Notes: generated from the letters alone by a model not told the origin. Shown: positions 48,612-60,866, counted from the first letter of the stretch. The stretch: DNA of 64,000 nucleotides from Leucocoprinus leucothites (GCA_013368445.1 JAACJO010000020.1:434001-498000), one strand, 5' to 3'. Made by a program: numbers and translations.

Positions 48612-49631
48612 TCAATACTTTGTATGACCTCCTCTTGCCCTGATAACTGCCTCAATCCTTCTGGGCATGCTTTCTATCAGCCTTTGGCACCTTTCTGCTG
48701 GAATCTTATTCCACTCCTCTACTAGCCTCTCCCACAATTCAAATACTCCCTTGGGTGGTCTTTCATATGCCTTCAGCTGGTCCTTCAGGTAGGTCCAGAG
48801 GTGTTCAATGGGATTTAGGTCAGGGGATTGTGCAGGCCATGGTAGAACTTGAATGTTGTTGTCCACAAACCATTGTTGTCCCAGTTTTGAGGTGTGTTTT
48901 GGGTCATTATCCTGCTGGAATATCCTCTCCTCCTCCTCCATCTCCAACTTTTCAAAGCTTTCCACCACCCCATTGTCCAAAATCTCGCAGTATTGCACTG
49001 CATCCATATTCCCTTGAACCTCTATCAGCTTTCCTACCCCATTCCACCCCATACACCCCCACACCATCATGTTACCACCTCCTCTATGTTTGACAGTAGG
49101 GAGAGTGGTCCTATCTGACAGTGGTTCCCCCCTCTCCTTCCAGGTATACACCTTTCCATCTGACCCAATCCTGTTGATCTTTGTTTCATCTGTCCACAAC
49201 ACCCTCTTCCAGTCCTCCACTGTCCAATTCCTATGTTCATGTGCAAAGTCAAGGCGTTCCTCACGATGTCACTTTTTGAGTAGAGGTCGTTTGATCTTGG
49301 TTACAGAGCGAAATCCATTATCCTGAAGGGTATTTCTGACAGTTTGGGGTGTGACAGGGTCAGACAGAGTAGAGTTAATGAAAGTTGTAGCCTGGACAGC
49401 ATTGTCTAGCTTTCCAGAGGTTATTTGGTGAATTATTGCTTTTTTATCACGAGGAGAAAGCTTGGAAGGACGTCCTCCCTTGTTGTTTTCCTTGTCCCCA
49501 TCAACTTCTTTCTTGATCCTCCCAACAGTAGACTTTCCTAGACCAGTTTTATGTTCAATCTGGCGCAAGGAATAGCCATCTTTGAGAAGAGAAGTGACTT
49601 GGGAGTATTGGGTAGAGGAGATAGCTTTCAT
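48612..49631 (-). pseudogene. Tc1/mariner transposase with one in-frame TGA
   Basis: One frame of 339 codons starts with ATG at 49631. The N-terminal part is a paired-like double helix-turn-helix (YSLRQIEHKTGLGKSTVGRI, about residues 20-39), a basic GRPSKLSPRDKK linker (about 53-64), and a second helical unit (PVTPQTVRNTLQDNGF). The catalytic core has the triad WTDETKINRIG, FQQDNDPKHTS and SPDLNPIEHLW, with 34 residues between the second Asp and Glu (DD34E), as in Tc1. The only defect is TGA at 49269-49267 after RPLLKK, one C-to-T step from CGA, between the DNA-binding and catalytic parts. Length is normal for the family. A single base separates it from an intact enzyme, so other genomic copies may be active. 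Confidence 0.9.
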
Positions 49632-49768
49632 GATGTAGTGGCAGGAAGAAAGACAGTTGTAGCCATCTCAACATGTCAACCAAGGTCACATGATCTTGTT
49701 TATTACTCCCACGCCTGCCCTGATGCTCCCCTGGCATGTTACAAGGTAGATACTGGGAGGCTGACAGG

Positions 49769-49978
49769 GGGTCAAAAAACTGTCCCAATGAGTAGATATT
49801 TTCGATAATTCATTATTAATTCATTGATGGACAAGGTCATGTGATCATGGGAATATATGCGCCCAATATGTCAAGGTACCTGTGTGAATATTTTCAGGAT
49901 GCTAGGCCATATATCTGCCCTGGTATTAGCAAATATGTCCAAAATGCGAAAACATTGGGACAGTTTTTTGAGCCACTG
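49769..49978 (-). repeat. Right terminal inverted repeat of Tc1 element
   Basis: Exact reverse complement of 48386-48595, ending in the TA duplication at 49979-49980. Confidence 0.9.
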
Positions 49979-51308
49979 TAGATAGTAAATGATAGGTAAT
50001 GTTAATAACAATAACAACCAACACTCCTAAGCTCAATGCAAGTTTTTGGGAGGTTAATCAATAAAGAGGGATGTTTTATGAAAGCACAAAGATTGATAAT
50101 GATAGATAATGGAAGTTGTCTATAGGCCAGTTTGTATTAGAACGACCAGTTCACGAAAGGTACTCAACAATCCTTGTTATGTGATACTGCACAACTACAA
50201 GTTCCTTAGAATGCAGAAGTGTAATAGACCAGTATTCATGAATTGTCACTTTTGCTAATACTTGGCACTATCACAATACAACTGACACTGACTAGCACTA
50301 CTCCTGGATACTAGATGCAATATACAGCTTATAAGTCCTTTCCAGACTTCTTCACACTCTGAACCTATATGAATCTTGCAGTGATGTTCTTTCTCAAAAG
50401 GTGTTTTCCAATTCTTTAATGGTCTATAACTGAAGGGTGCTCAATACACTTTTTACTACTCACTCAGATATGTCATGTAGGACAGTCTCTAAGCATAGCC
50501 TTAGCAGGTGAGATTCCTTGCTAGACTATATGCTTGAGAAAGGTTTATATTGGTTTCACAAAAGTACTAAAGGAGTGATTACATGAATGACATGCACACA
50601 TTGTTGATAATAAAAGGAGATTTATTGAAAGGTTGTCCAATAGGAGTATCTCTGGGTTTTCATTGGGGTTTAAGTGCTGACATGTCCTTTCATGAAGGTG
50701 TGCTTACTCCTACTCCTCTGATATCATGAGATCTCTATCACTGCTGATGGTTGTCTTATTCCACGAAAACTCATTCCTGACTGTAACAATGTCTACTAGT
50801 CAGTAGTTAAGTGCTGATGCATCCTGTTAGTTTCCACTAATCTGGTTCTATAATCAGGGGGTCATTCAGTGCCCATGCGGAATTTCTCTATCTTTTGTGA
50901 AAGGGTATACTTCTGCTGTAGTGATGTTAAAAAGATAGGACTTCTGTGAATGTGCACAAGTGCCCGTCTGGATCAGAAGGCTAAGCCTTTGATCTCTGAT
51001 TAGTTAGTCCATCATTGTTCTTTCAAGAAAGACTTTGACCAGATCAATACCCAGGTTACAGGCTAAGATCACAAAGGGTCATAGGGTACACATCCCGACT
51101 GCATTCACTATGTCTCAACATCATCCCATAGCCTCTTGTTACTCTTGATCATTAATGGTCATTTCATGAATGTGCTGTGTTTTCACAAGTGTATGTGTTA
51201 TACTAGGGTTTTACAGTAGGGTTCCTTAATGTCTATACAGTCACCCAATATATTGACTATATTATCAAAATTAATGATTTCATGGCTAATGCTGTTTGGG
51301 CCATAACA

Positions 51309-52780
51309 CTGAGACAGTTCTCTTTGAGACAGTAACTGTTCAGTACTAATAGGTATATAGCCATGACATTTGAAGTGATCTAAGGAGACCCTTGAAGTGT
51401 GGGGATGAAGCTCATGTAGAGCACTGGCTGAAAATAAAAAGAGCAATCAAGCTTAGTTGTTTATTATGTATGGGAGGTATCATAACAAATGAGTTTACAC
51501 ATGGCATAGGTGTTAACTGTGGCAATAGTGGGTATTTTGGATGGTCATAAGTCCAGTAAAGACATTATGTAGAATATGGAAAGTAGCAGTGGTGTAGCAG
51601 GAGTGTAGCAGTAATGTGTGGCAATGTAGCAGTAGTATAGCAGCTGGTGTGGTAGTGGTAGCAGTAAATTATTGGTACCCATCATTTTGATTATTATCTT
51701 GCACTGATGAAGCAACCATAAGGTAATCAAAGATCATAAGAAATGATGAATGTTGTGAGTCCATAGAATTGGAGCTGCACATGAAGGTTTTAGGAGTGGT
51801 GAATTTGGAGGCCAAGTTTCCAAACACCAGGGTGAAAAGGGAGCCCACATTGACAGATTGCCCCTACTAGCAGCATTCTGCCTTTGGTAACATACCATGC
51901 AATTTTAGCTCTATTCATGAACTATTAAGTTGGTGTAGTTCAAGGTAAAGATCTTGTGGTGGGTGAGAAAATCAAAGTAATATTACTTGAGCCCAACACA
52001 GCAGAGAGAGAGAGCATGTATGTGAGTATGAGATGTAACTATGGCCAGGAGGAAACTGTAATGAGAAATCACACTCAATTTCCTCACTATGAAAGAGTCC
52101 TGAGAGAGGTCAAAGATGTTGTGAGTAATGCAGATTTTTGGTACACTAAACAAGACTGCCTGGACTTGATTTACATGACTCATTGCTGGGTTATGATGAT
52201 CAACTCCAAAAATCAATATTTTATAAACTAAAAGCATCATATTAATTCAAGTGAATGGATCAAATTTTAAAATTGGTTATGAGAAACAAGAAATGTTGGC
52301 CAACATCCACTGAAATTTGCCTCACCCAGTCATGATCCCCCAACTTGGTTAATCCATCTTGTGCCTATTGGTCAAAAATATGAGTTAAATTCCAGGTTGA
52401 GGAATCATAATCACTTATGCAGTGTCAATAGTCTTCCCCCTAGTGTAACCATTAGTGTAGCTACTCTCAACACCATTGTGCTTCTCCAGGGTAGGAGATT
52501 TATAGGTTTGAAAGTAGAAGTTAATGAAAAGAACAAGATAGCTTGCTAGCACCATGCAGGCAACCAATCCTTTTCTTCCCTCAATCATACAGTCTCCAAA
52601 ATGGGGAAGGCTCTTGTAATATCTATGGACATAATTCTCATAGGCTTGAAGAACATGAAGTCTGATAAATCCAAGGTTACCAGAGGAAATATGTCCAACT
52701 TACTGCAGAAAGAAATGACTAGAATGTCAAAGATAAATTGAACAATCTGTATGGTTGTGAGATGTTTCTTCCACTAGAAG
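51309..52780. other. Unrecognised sequence with weak ORFs
   Basis: A degraded CTGCTACAC-type repeat lies inverted at 51585-51665. Plus-strand ORFs at 51956-52231 (91 codons, includes REVKDVVSNADFWYTKQDC) and 52361-52549 (62 codons) could be pieces of one lost gene, but I recognise no domain and they are in different frames. Confidence 0.35.
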
Positions 52781-53326
52781 TGTCAAGATTTGCGAAATGC
52801 CGGCGCTTACAAAGCACACAAAAGTTACGGAGAGGTTGGTCATTGGCTTCAGCATATGTGCTGCACCCTTCCAATATCATGTCGACTGAATTGGTCTACA
52901 AGGAAGATAACAGACAGTATGAATTGGAATTCAACACTGAAGGAATAATGGACAGAGAATTCAGAGTGGAATCTTAGTCAATATTCAGAGTGGGTAATAC
53001 ATGAGCTAGTAGCAACATATTTAAGATAATGCGAAATTGGACAAATAACACGTAAATATCGTGAAACTCACTATGCGACGATAAACAAGTAAACAAATAA
53101 ATGAAAAGTAAATAGACAATGACAAATGTGATGCAACAGAGAATAACAAACATAAATGGAATGGTGAAAATGAATATGAGCACAAATGAAAGGATGATAG
53201 AATGATGAGCAGAGACAGGCTGCGAAATATTTATAGAAATGATAGATAATAAAAAATCACAGGAATTGGAAATCGAAAAAATAGTCAGAGATCAAATCAG
53301 AGAGGTTGTGATCGCAGATCATGACA
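52781..53326 (-). repeat. Family IV 3' LTR
   Basis: In sense direction TGTCATGATC...AATCTTGACA. It pairs with the 5' LTR at 60907-61452 with scattered, mostly transition, differences. Confidence 0.9.
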
Positions 53327-53342
53327 GTATTCCCCCTTTAGG
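53327..53342 (-). promoter_or_regulatory. Family IV 3' polypurine tract
   Basis: In sense, CCTAAAGGGGGAATAC directly precedes the 3' LTR. The core AAAGGGGGAATA is nearly repeated inside pol at 57171-57190. Confidence 0.8.
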
Positions 53343-53391
53343 ACTGAGCCCTTGAGGACTTACTAATCCTTGATCTATTATCAAGATCATC

Positions 53392-54606
53392 TTGCCTCTT
53401 ACCACCATGGCTCCCCCCTCCTCAAAGAAAACCCCTGACCTAAGCACAATGACAAATGATGAACTCATGGCTGAGATTCAATGTCGGAACACCAAACATG
53501 GAGCGAACGTACAGCCAGCGATGGCTGCAGTGTTGGGAATGATGATGAGTCAACCCAGCAACAGTGCGACAATGAATCCAGCTTCTACTGTGACACAAAG
53601 GACTACTAGATTGTGACAGATAGTCCGAAGCGATGATGACGATGATGATGAAGAGGAAGAGTCACAGATATTGTCAAAGGGTAAGGGGAGAGCACCAATG
53701 AGGGCATCAACATTGGGAATGCATGAAGTAATGGATTATGTATCTGTTCCTGTCGCGATGTCAAGTAGGGCTTCATCAAGCTTTGCTTGGAAGAAGAACG
53801 GTGCCCGTGAGCAGAACCTGACTGATGGGCTACCTTACCGAAAGAGTTATGTGACATGTTTGCAATGCGTTGCTGGGCAGTGGGAGTGTAAGTCGCAGTG
53901 TGGATTAGGGAAATGTATGTATTGTGTGCAAGCAAAGAAGGGGTGTTACAATCCGCAGGATGATCTGAAGAAGGAGGCCTCTAGTCAAGGAGTGAGCTTG
54001 TCACTGATCAGAATGACAGCATCAAAAAAACAAATAATAACAGCACCTCCCATGAGTCAACCATTGCTATTGAGCTCTGGTGATTGGGAATTGAGTTTCG
54101 CACCACCTCCGTCTACTCAACTGTCATCCTCTTCACAGTGGAATCTGCCTGAAATCCCGCCCGCTGTGGATGATGATATATTTGGAGTGATAGAGATTAG
54201 GTCACCCGCAATTGTTGCTGAACAGGACACTAGGATGGTAGTAAGTTCATTTGCAGATTTGTAATGCAATGTTACTAAAATCGCAATGAAGTCTCCTCAG
54301 TCCCTTCTGCCCCAACTATCGCAGGCTCCTGGTCATTCCCCAAGTCTTTTGTGAGAAGTCGCACAATTATCATCAGCAGTGGACAATCTGGAGATCACAA
54401 TGAGGGAAAATATGCAGGCACAACTTCAGAATCGGGTTATGTTGCAACAGCAGGTTAGCATGTTGGATGAGCAGGTGTCAGCATCGAGGGAGACTATGAG
54501 GGTGTTACAGGCGCATGGAAGGACACTTGAGAGGCTCATGGTGATCAAGGAGGTGAAGCTAGCAATGGCGCAGGGATCAAAGGATGGTATGGGACATGGG
54601 TATTAG
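53392..54606 (+). pseudogene. Antisense ORF in family IV: Cys6 cluster and coiled coil
   Basis: One plus-strand frame (405 codons) lies between the chromodomain end of pol and the 3' LTR, opposite to the element's own genes. It encodes a Pro/Ser/Thr-rich N-terminus (MAPPSSKKTPDLSTMTNDEL), an acidic run (DDDDDDEEEE near 53635), and a cysteine cluster at 53857-53946 with spacing C-x2-C-x6-C-x8-C-x2-C-x6-C plus one extra Cys. That spacing fits fungal Gal4-type Zn2Cys6 domains. A Gln/Leu-rich predicted coiled coil follows (54379-54540). Three stops (TGA 53614, TAA 54262, TGA at about 54352) are each one C-to-T step from CGA or CAA. A DNA-binding regulator is an inference from spacing; the basic residues usual in Gal4 domains are few. 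Confidence 0.6.
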
Positions 54607-54915
54607 AAATGAGGGAAGGAGGGAGTAGAAAGGAAAGAAGGACTATAGTGAAAAGGACTATGAAATTTGTTGTTCATCATTGTCGTCACTGCTTTTAGTG
54701 AAGAATATTTGTATACTACTCGGATGTTTTTTCTCTTGGTTTTTTTTGGTTTGTAATAAATGATATCTTGACAGAATGAAGTGAGTGTGGTGTGAAAAGA
54801 AGAGGAAATCGAAAATGATATGTTAAAGACTGGAATATCGACTTGGAATGAAAAGGAATGTTGCGAAGAATATGCGAGAATGTCTGTAAAAGATTGAAAA
54901 TGATAGTGAGTAGTT
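54607..54915. other. Spacer between antisense ORF and pol
   Basis: About 300 bp with no ORF. It would contain the convergent 3' ends of the antisense gene and pol. I found no clear terminator or polyadenylation signal beyond AT-rich sequence (aataaatgatat near 54757). Confidence 0.5.
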
Positions 54916-55182
54916 TTAAAGTGAAGAGAGAGGTCCAGGTTTATCGGGGTACATGCGGTGGAAGTCAGAAACTAGGTCTATGGCATGTTCAAGCTCTGTT
55001 GCAGGTAACCACAACTCTGCTTTGTCTGTATCTTCGTAACCAAGCCATACTGCTTTGTAAAGGAGTTTACAAGCATGTCGACATCGATCAATCTTTGAAT
55101 CAACAATGCAATCAACTTCATATTCTGGTTCTCCATCAACCTCCACTGCAGATGGTGGTGATGCGACATGATTTGGAATAGA

Positions 55183-55846
55183 TGTTATAGTGATGCCGGC
55201 CCAGTCCTAAGCTGGTGCAATAAGTATCGAGTTGATCTTATCAAAGGGGACTCCTTCTCGGTAAGCAACAAAGTTGTTCACTAAGTCAGAGTTATAATAT
55301 GGCGATTATAATAGTAAAGACTTCAGTAATTGAGATCTTAAGGCTTAAGTTCAATTCGACTTTGTATAGATAAAGGCTCGTATTGAGTCTCCACCTAACC
55401 AAGTAGAAACAATGTTTCTCCTTGGTAGATGTTGACAACTTATATACGATACAAGTCTGTATCTATTATTAACTAGGGCTAAGGGCTTCTAATGAAAGAA
55501 GAGAAGCATACAGCTTCCTTAACACTAATTAAACTATATAAGACGCGATCTGTCAAAGAAGCTTTAGAAGTTCTTCTAAAGAAGTTCTTCTTTGATCATC
55601 TGATCGATCACAAGGTAAGTCCAAATATAGCACAGCTATATTTAACAATCACATGTCATCAAAATACAAACAAAACCAAACAAGTCATAATGAGTCATAA
55701 TGAGACAAAGTAAATGAGTCAAAACAAACAAGAAAATACAAGAACAAATAAAAGGAAAACATAATTGCGATATTACTTAAGTAAAGCTAATATCAACTTC
55801 ATATTGTAGATGGAACAAATGCTAGATATAATCAATATACATAACA
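55183..55846 (+). mobile_element. Solo LTR of family I in family IV pol tail
   Basis: A 664 bp copy, TGTTATAGTGATGCC...ATACATAACA, flanked by ATAGA and ATGGA (one mismatch). It separates the integrase C-terminal region from the chromodomain. Confidence 0.85.
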
Positions 55847-57170
55847 ATGGAGCTAGGGGTGAAAGGTTCGAGCATGGAACATGGAATACAGGATGAACAG
55901 CATGTATAGTGTCAGGAAGTCAAAGAGTGAAAGAATGTGAACCTGGTTGGGAAATAATTTCATAGGGTCCAAGGTATTTTTCGGAGAGTTTCTTCGAAGG
56001 TCTCATCATGTGGAAGTACTGTGCATTGACAAAGACCTTATCACCAATCTTAAATGCAGGTGCAACAAGACAGTGATCATCAGCATTGGCCTGATAGCAA
56101 TGCTGGGCATGAGCGATTTCCAACTTGAGAGTTGAATGTAGTTCATCTAAATCCACAGCAAAGTTGTGAGCACAAGCTGATGTGAGATCCCTCTCAGGGT
56201 GAACTGTGATATTAGGATGGTAACCTTTATTAGCAAAGAACAGAGAGATACCAGTGGTAGCAGAAGGAGAATTATTGAAAGCGAACTCAGCTATAGGTAA
56301 TAGGTCAGACCAATTACTCCTGTTGGTAGTTGCAATAAATGCACAAGTACTGTTCAAGAGTTTGGTTAGTTCGTTCAGTCTGACCGTCACCTTCAGGATG
56401 ATAACCCAACATGAAGTGTAACTTCATGTCCAAAGCTTCTCCTAGTGATCGGAAAAAGTGCAAAACAAATTCCAAACTGCAATCAGAGGTAACATTAGCA
56501 GGGATATCATGTTTGGAGAAGATATGAATGACAAAGAGTTTAGCAAGTTCTGTGGAAGTAATGGTATCGTGAGTTGGAATGAAAATCGCTTGTTTGGTTA
56601 GCCTATCCACAATGACCAGAATTGAGTCAAACCCTGAGGACTTTGGAAGTTTTTTGATGAAATCCATAGAAATTGAATCCCAAGGTCGTGATGGTATGGG
56701 AAGTTGCTTGAGAGTTCCATAGGGACAATGGCGTCGAGCTTTCAATCTTGAACAGGTAACACAACTTTTGCAGTAATCCTTGACAAAGTTGCGGATATTT
56801 GGCCATGTATACTCACGGCGAACAAGTTCTAGAGTTTTGTTTTGACCGAAATGGCCAGCAAGTGCATGGTCGTGATAGTACTGCAAAATGCACAAACGAA
56901 GATCGTTAGTATCAGGAACGTAGATTCTACCATCAAGTAACAAGAAACCCTCGGAGTCTTTGGACCAGTGACCCTCTGGATGAGTGAAATGATCGGAAAC
57001 AGAATCATCAGTGGAAATAGTGGAAAGAATGTCTGTGTGAAGTTGCAAAATGCCCATAATAAGACCAGCACACAGCGCAGGTGTATAAAGATATGAAGCA
57101 CAAATAGAAGTAGAAAGTTGTTCGTTAGTAAAGACAGATCAGAAATTGTGAGGATTAACCATGGCGTAGC

Positions 57171-57190
57171 CATTATTCCCCCCTTTTGGG
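57171..57190 (-). promoter_or_regulatory. Candidate central polypurine tract in family IV
   Basis: In sense, CCCAAAAGGGGGGAATAATG lies at the RNase H-integrase boundary. It shares AAAGGGGG-AATA with the 3' tract at 53327-53342. A second tract in pol is known from Ty1 and lentiviruses as a second plus-strand start. Confidence 0.5.
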
Positions 57191-59285
57191 TAGATGTCCC
57201 AACATCTAGTTAGGGCATCTGGTTTTGTTCCAAGCTTACCAGGTCTAAATTGAATAACAAGGTTGAACTGCAATAAGAACTCAGACCATCTGGCTTGTCT
57301 GCACATTAGTATTTTTGTGGTAGAGAAATACTCAAGGTTCCTATGATCAGTGACTACATCGATAGGAAGTGCAGTGCCTTCTAGATAATGGCGCCAGATT
57401 TGGAATGCTTCAAAAATTGCAAGCAGTTCCTTGTTGTGGGTGTCGTAGTTAAGCTTGGATGTGGAAAATGTACAGGAATGAAAAGTGATAGGGTGAATAT
57501 CTCCATCAGGAGTGATGATAGAGAGTATAGCTGCCAGGGCATAGTCAGAGGCATCAGTTTCCACAATAATTTGTATATCGGGAATCCAATGGGTAAGAAC
57601 TGGTGCATGTGTAAAGGCCTCCTTGAGGGAGTTAAAAGCCTTGTGAGCTTTTTTGTTGAAGTTCCACTGTATGTGTTTTTGCATGAGGCAAGTTAGTGGT
57701 ACAACAATATCAGAATAACCATAAATGAAACAACGATAGAAGTTTGTGAAACCAAGGAAGGATTGTATGTCCTTGACCTTCTTCAGTTCAGGCCAGTCCT
57801 GGATAGTTTTTACCTTTTCTTCTGACATTTTCAGACTGTCTGGAGAAAGAATGTAGCTGAGGTATTCGACTGTGTCAGTATGGAACTCGCATTTATCAGC
57901 ACGAGCATAAAGGCCGTTTTGGCACAACCTTTTAAGGACTTCACGAACGTGTTTGCAATGCGAATTAATGTCCTCTGAATATATGAGAATATTGTCAAGA
58001 TAAACGGTTACGCATGTATCAAGAAGATCCTTGAAAATGTTGTTCATGAATCACTGGAAGGCAGCAGGAGCGTTGGTGGGACCAAAAGGCATCACAAGCC
58101 ACTCGAATGAACCATAGTGAGTGCAGAATGCAGTTTTCCACTCATCGCCTTCAGCGATACGAGCCAAATGATAAGCATGTCAGAGATCAATCTTGGTATA
58201 GATACCAGCCTTTCACAGAGAGTCCAGCAAGTCAGAAATGAGCGGTAGTGGGTAGCAATCTTTCCTAGTGATTTGGTTAAGACCATGGAAATCAACACAG
58301 AGTTGAAGAGAGCCATCTTTCTTTTTGACAAAGAGAACAGGAGCACCATGAGGAGAATTAGAAGGTTGAATAAAACCAATGGAAAGATTTTCGTCAATGA
58401 ATTCTCGGAGTGCAGCAAGCTCAACCTGCGAAAGCAAATAAATCATTCCGACAGGAGGAGAAGTGCCTTCCTTGAGATTAATGCGCAAGTCATAAGGTTG
58501 GTGAGGTGGAAGACTGTCAGCATGGGATTTACTGAAAACATCTGCAAATTCGTGATATTCCAAAGGAACATTAGAAAGGTCAATGGGATCCTGTGAAGAA
58601 GAAGAAGCAGCTCCAGCCACAGATGAGCACCAGAGATCCAGACCAAAATGCATAGAGCCAGGTTGATGACAGACATGCGCAAATGCAGCTGCACCAATCA
58701 GTTGAATGTCAGGTCGAGAAGGAGAAGAATTAGGAACTGGTGAGATTGTATCAGGAGCCGGTGATTTGGCAGAGATAGGCGTGTAGACAGAAGGAGTAGC
58801 AAGATCTGATTGCAGAGTAGATCGGAAAGCAATTTGACCTGAAACCCCATCAATCAACGGATTGTAGCAGGCAAGCCAATTATGTCCAAGAACCACAGAG
58901 CAAGACAGATCAAGCCGAGTGACATAGAAGTCCAGATTTATACATTCACCAGTTGGAAATGAGATAGGGATTTTTGCAGTCTCTGAAATGAACAAATTAG
59001 ATGAACCATCAAACAATCGCAACTCTACAGGAGGAATTGGAATAGTGGGTACACAATATTTATGAATAAGCAAATTGTCTATGAAGCAATGAGTCGAACC
59101 ACTATCAATGAGCACAGTAAGTGAAATTGGAAATGAAGAAGATTTGTCCAAAAGCAAAGAAGAAGTAAGCGAAATATGAAGAGAGTTCGGATCAGAAAGA
59201 GCGGACGTGTTGAGTTGAATACTCTCTGAAGCACAGGAGAGTTCAATGTGATCCTCAGCCTGTGCAGAGTTCTGAGGATTGCTTG

Positions 59286-60866
59286 CTATTTTTTTGAACT
59301 CTCAGATTGAGAGCCCAAAGGTTGCGAAGCATCCTTGGAGTCTGTGTCAGCCTTGGCTTTTTGCCCTTTAGGCTTGTTCGTGTTAGAAGAAGAAGAAGTA
59401 GAATTGGAATTATTATTAGTATTACTGGACTTGTTCTTGCGAGGACAGTCGCGAATCATGTGGTTTCCACCACAGTATAAGCATTGTCCATTTGCGATGC
59501 GACGCTGACGCTCTTGAGCAGTCAGCTTACTGTCCTTGTTGAGTTTTCCGGTGAGAGGATTGGAGGGTTGTGATGAGGAAGAAGGATTCGACAATTTCTG
59601 GAATGGTTTAGGATTGTTGGAAGGAGGATTGGAAGGTGTGTTGGACTGCTGCGATGAGTTCTGCTGGCGATTGTTGTTGTTGTTCTTCCCCTTGTTTTTA
59701 TTCTGCTGGTTCTGCTGGTTCTGCGTATCAGGATGTGTCAAAGACTGACCTGGTTTTTCACCAGTATGCTTCTTTTTGCAGACATGGGACCAGTAGTTGT
59801 TGTCAATTTGCATAGCAAGACGTCACATAGCAACAAGGGAAGAGGGTTTGCCAGTAGGAGAGCTGGAAATGATGTCGGAAATATGATCTGGAAGGCCTTG
59901 ATAATAGCGGTAAACTAGGACGTTGTTGGACCATCCCAAGATAATAGCAAGTCATGAGAACTCAATGTTATACTTGGTTATAGTCCAGTTATGACCCATG
60001 CGAAGGTGTTCCAACTCCTCCACTGCCTCTGTCTCGCGATCAAGGGCCCCAAAATTCTTGCACAACTCGTCTGCAAACAATTGGAAATCCTGAAACCAGG
60101 AAATGACATCCCAATTGTACTCCACTTGAAGAACCATTTGAAAGTGCTGCTGAGCAGGTCCCTTGAGAAAGGTCATCGCAAAGCTAACCTTTGCACATTC
60201 TGTAGTGAATTGTGACAGATTAGTATTGAAGTATAAGCGGCATTGAAAAAGGAACTCATCTAGTTTCTGAGGCTTGGAGCCATCAAATGTGTCAGGCTCT
60301 TTAGCCTGAATGTGTTCTGTTTTAATGACAGGCTGGGGAGTATGGTTGCGATTTTCAAGATTAGTTGCAAAACAATCCATAATGTTCAGGAATTGTTCTT
60401 CAGGGCCTGGGTTTTGATGATGGCGGTGACAAAGAGGCTCATCAGGCTCATCCTCTGGGTCACCTTCATCATCAGGATCATCATTGGGAGGACCTCCATT
60501 GCCATCTCCACCTCCTGCATCAGCACCATCATTATCCAAATGTTCATCATCCTGACCCAAATCTTCAGGTTCGAAAAATTGGGTATTGCCCTCTGGTTCT
60601 TGTGCGTTATTCTCCTCTTCTTCCTTGTTGTCTTCATTGTGGTCAACACTGACCTGGTCACACTCAGGCTGGGGTTCATCTTCTTTGGACTCATAAATAG
60701 TCCTATGTGAAGCTTCATGTCTATTTCGAGGTGGACCTGAAAACCAAGGAGTAGAAGGAGTGCCACCTCTACCACGAGTAGAAGGTGTGCATCAAGAGGG
60801 AAGTAGATGATTCTGGACAGAAATACCATGAGTATGAGCAGTATTGCAAGTAAGTGTTGTAGACAT
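59286..60866 (-). pseudogene. gag: Family IV gag
   Basis: One frame of 527 codons runs from ATG at 60866 (MSTTLTCNTAHTHG) to TAG at 59288-59286. It holds an acidic N-terminal region (60680-60430), a capsid-like domain (EPDTFDGSKPQKLDEFLFQC near 60290, then LEHLRMGHNWTITKYNIEF), an Asn/Gln-rich spacer, and a zinc knuckle CLYCGGNHMIRDC near 59490-59450, with 3 rather than 4 residues before His. TGA stops are near 60793, 59950 and 59822; all can derive from CGA. The start is 38 bases inside the 5' LTR, so the leader is very short. Confidence 0.85.
59289..59295 (-). promoter_or_regulatory. -1 ribosomal frameshift site, family IV
   Basis: In the gag frame the sequence reads tcA AAA AAA TAG, an A7 heptamer directly before the gag stop. 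A -1 shift continues as ATA GCA AGC and stays open into protease. Confidence 0.7.

Larger units (their letters stand above)
48386..49978 (-). mobile_element. Tc1/mariner element, 1593 bp, young
   Basis: Terminal inverted repeats of 210 bp (48386-48595 and 49769-49978) are identical at every base I compared. TA flanks both sides (48384-48385 and 49979-49980). The insertion sits in LTR-1376 copy 3, whose empty site is seen near 26626. Perfect repeats and retained CpG sites make this the most recent insertion in the window. Each terminal repeat is itself bounded by inverted 19-mers (TCAAAAAACTGTCCCAATG). Confidence 0.92.
48338..51308 (-). mobile_element. LTR-1376 solo element, copy 3 (inverted), carrying Tc1
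   Basis: Read on the minus strand it starts TGTTATGGCC at 51308 and ends CTCTTCA at 48338, flanked by CTGA on both sides (48334-48337 and 51309-51312). Subtracting the Tc1 insertion and its TA leaves 1376 bp. This is the third copy showing a 4 bp duplication. Confidence 0.87.
54916..59288 (-). pseudogene. pol: Family IV pol: PR-RT-RNase H-IN-chromodomain
   Basis: Entered by -1 shift at 59295-59289. Protease [13 protein letters not shown] is near 59115; the reverse transcriptase starts in 58300-58213 ([18 protein letters not shown]). The RT catalytic motif reads VYLDNILIYS near 58000, so the second Asp of YLDD is Asn. RNase H covers about 57600-57280 (ETDASDYALAAI). Integrase has an HHCC finger (HDHALAGHFGQ...CKSCVTCSRLK near 56870-56740), then MDFIKKLP, VTSDCSLEF and GDGQTERTNQTLEQYL. 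A chromodomain-like tail (YKAVWLGYEDTDKAELWLP, 55070-55010) follows the LTR insertion and ends at 54916. Stops at 58213, 58165, 58050 and 57139 and a frameshift near 56325 inactivate it. Confidence 0.9.

Noticed and set aside
48755..49093. 112-codon plus-strand ORF
   Set aside because: Antisense shadow of the Tc1 transposase catalytic domain.
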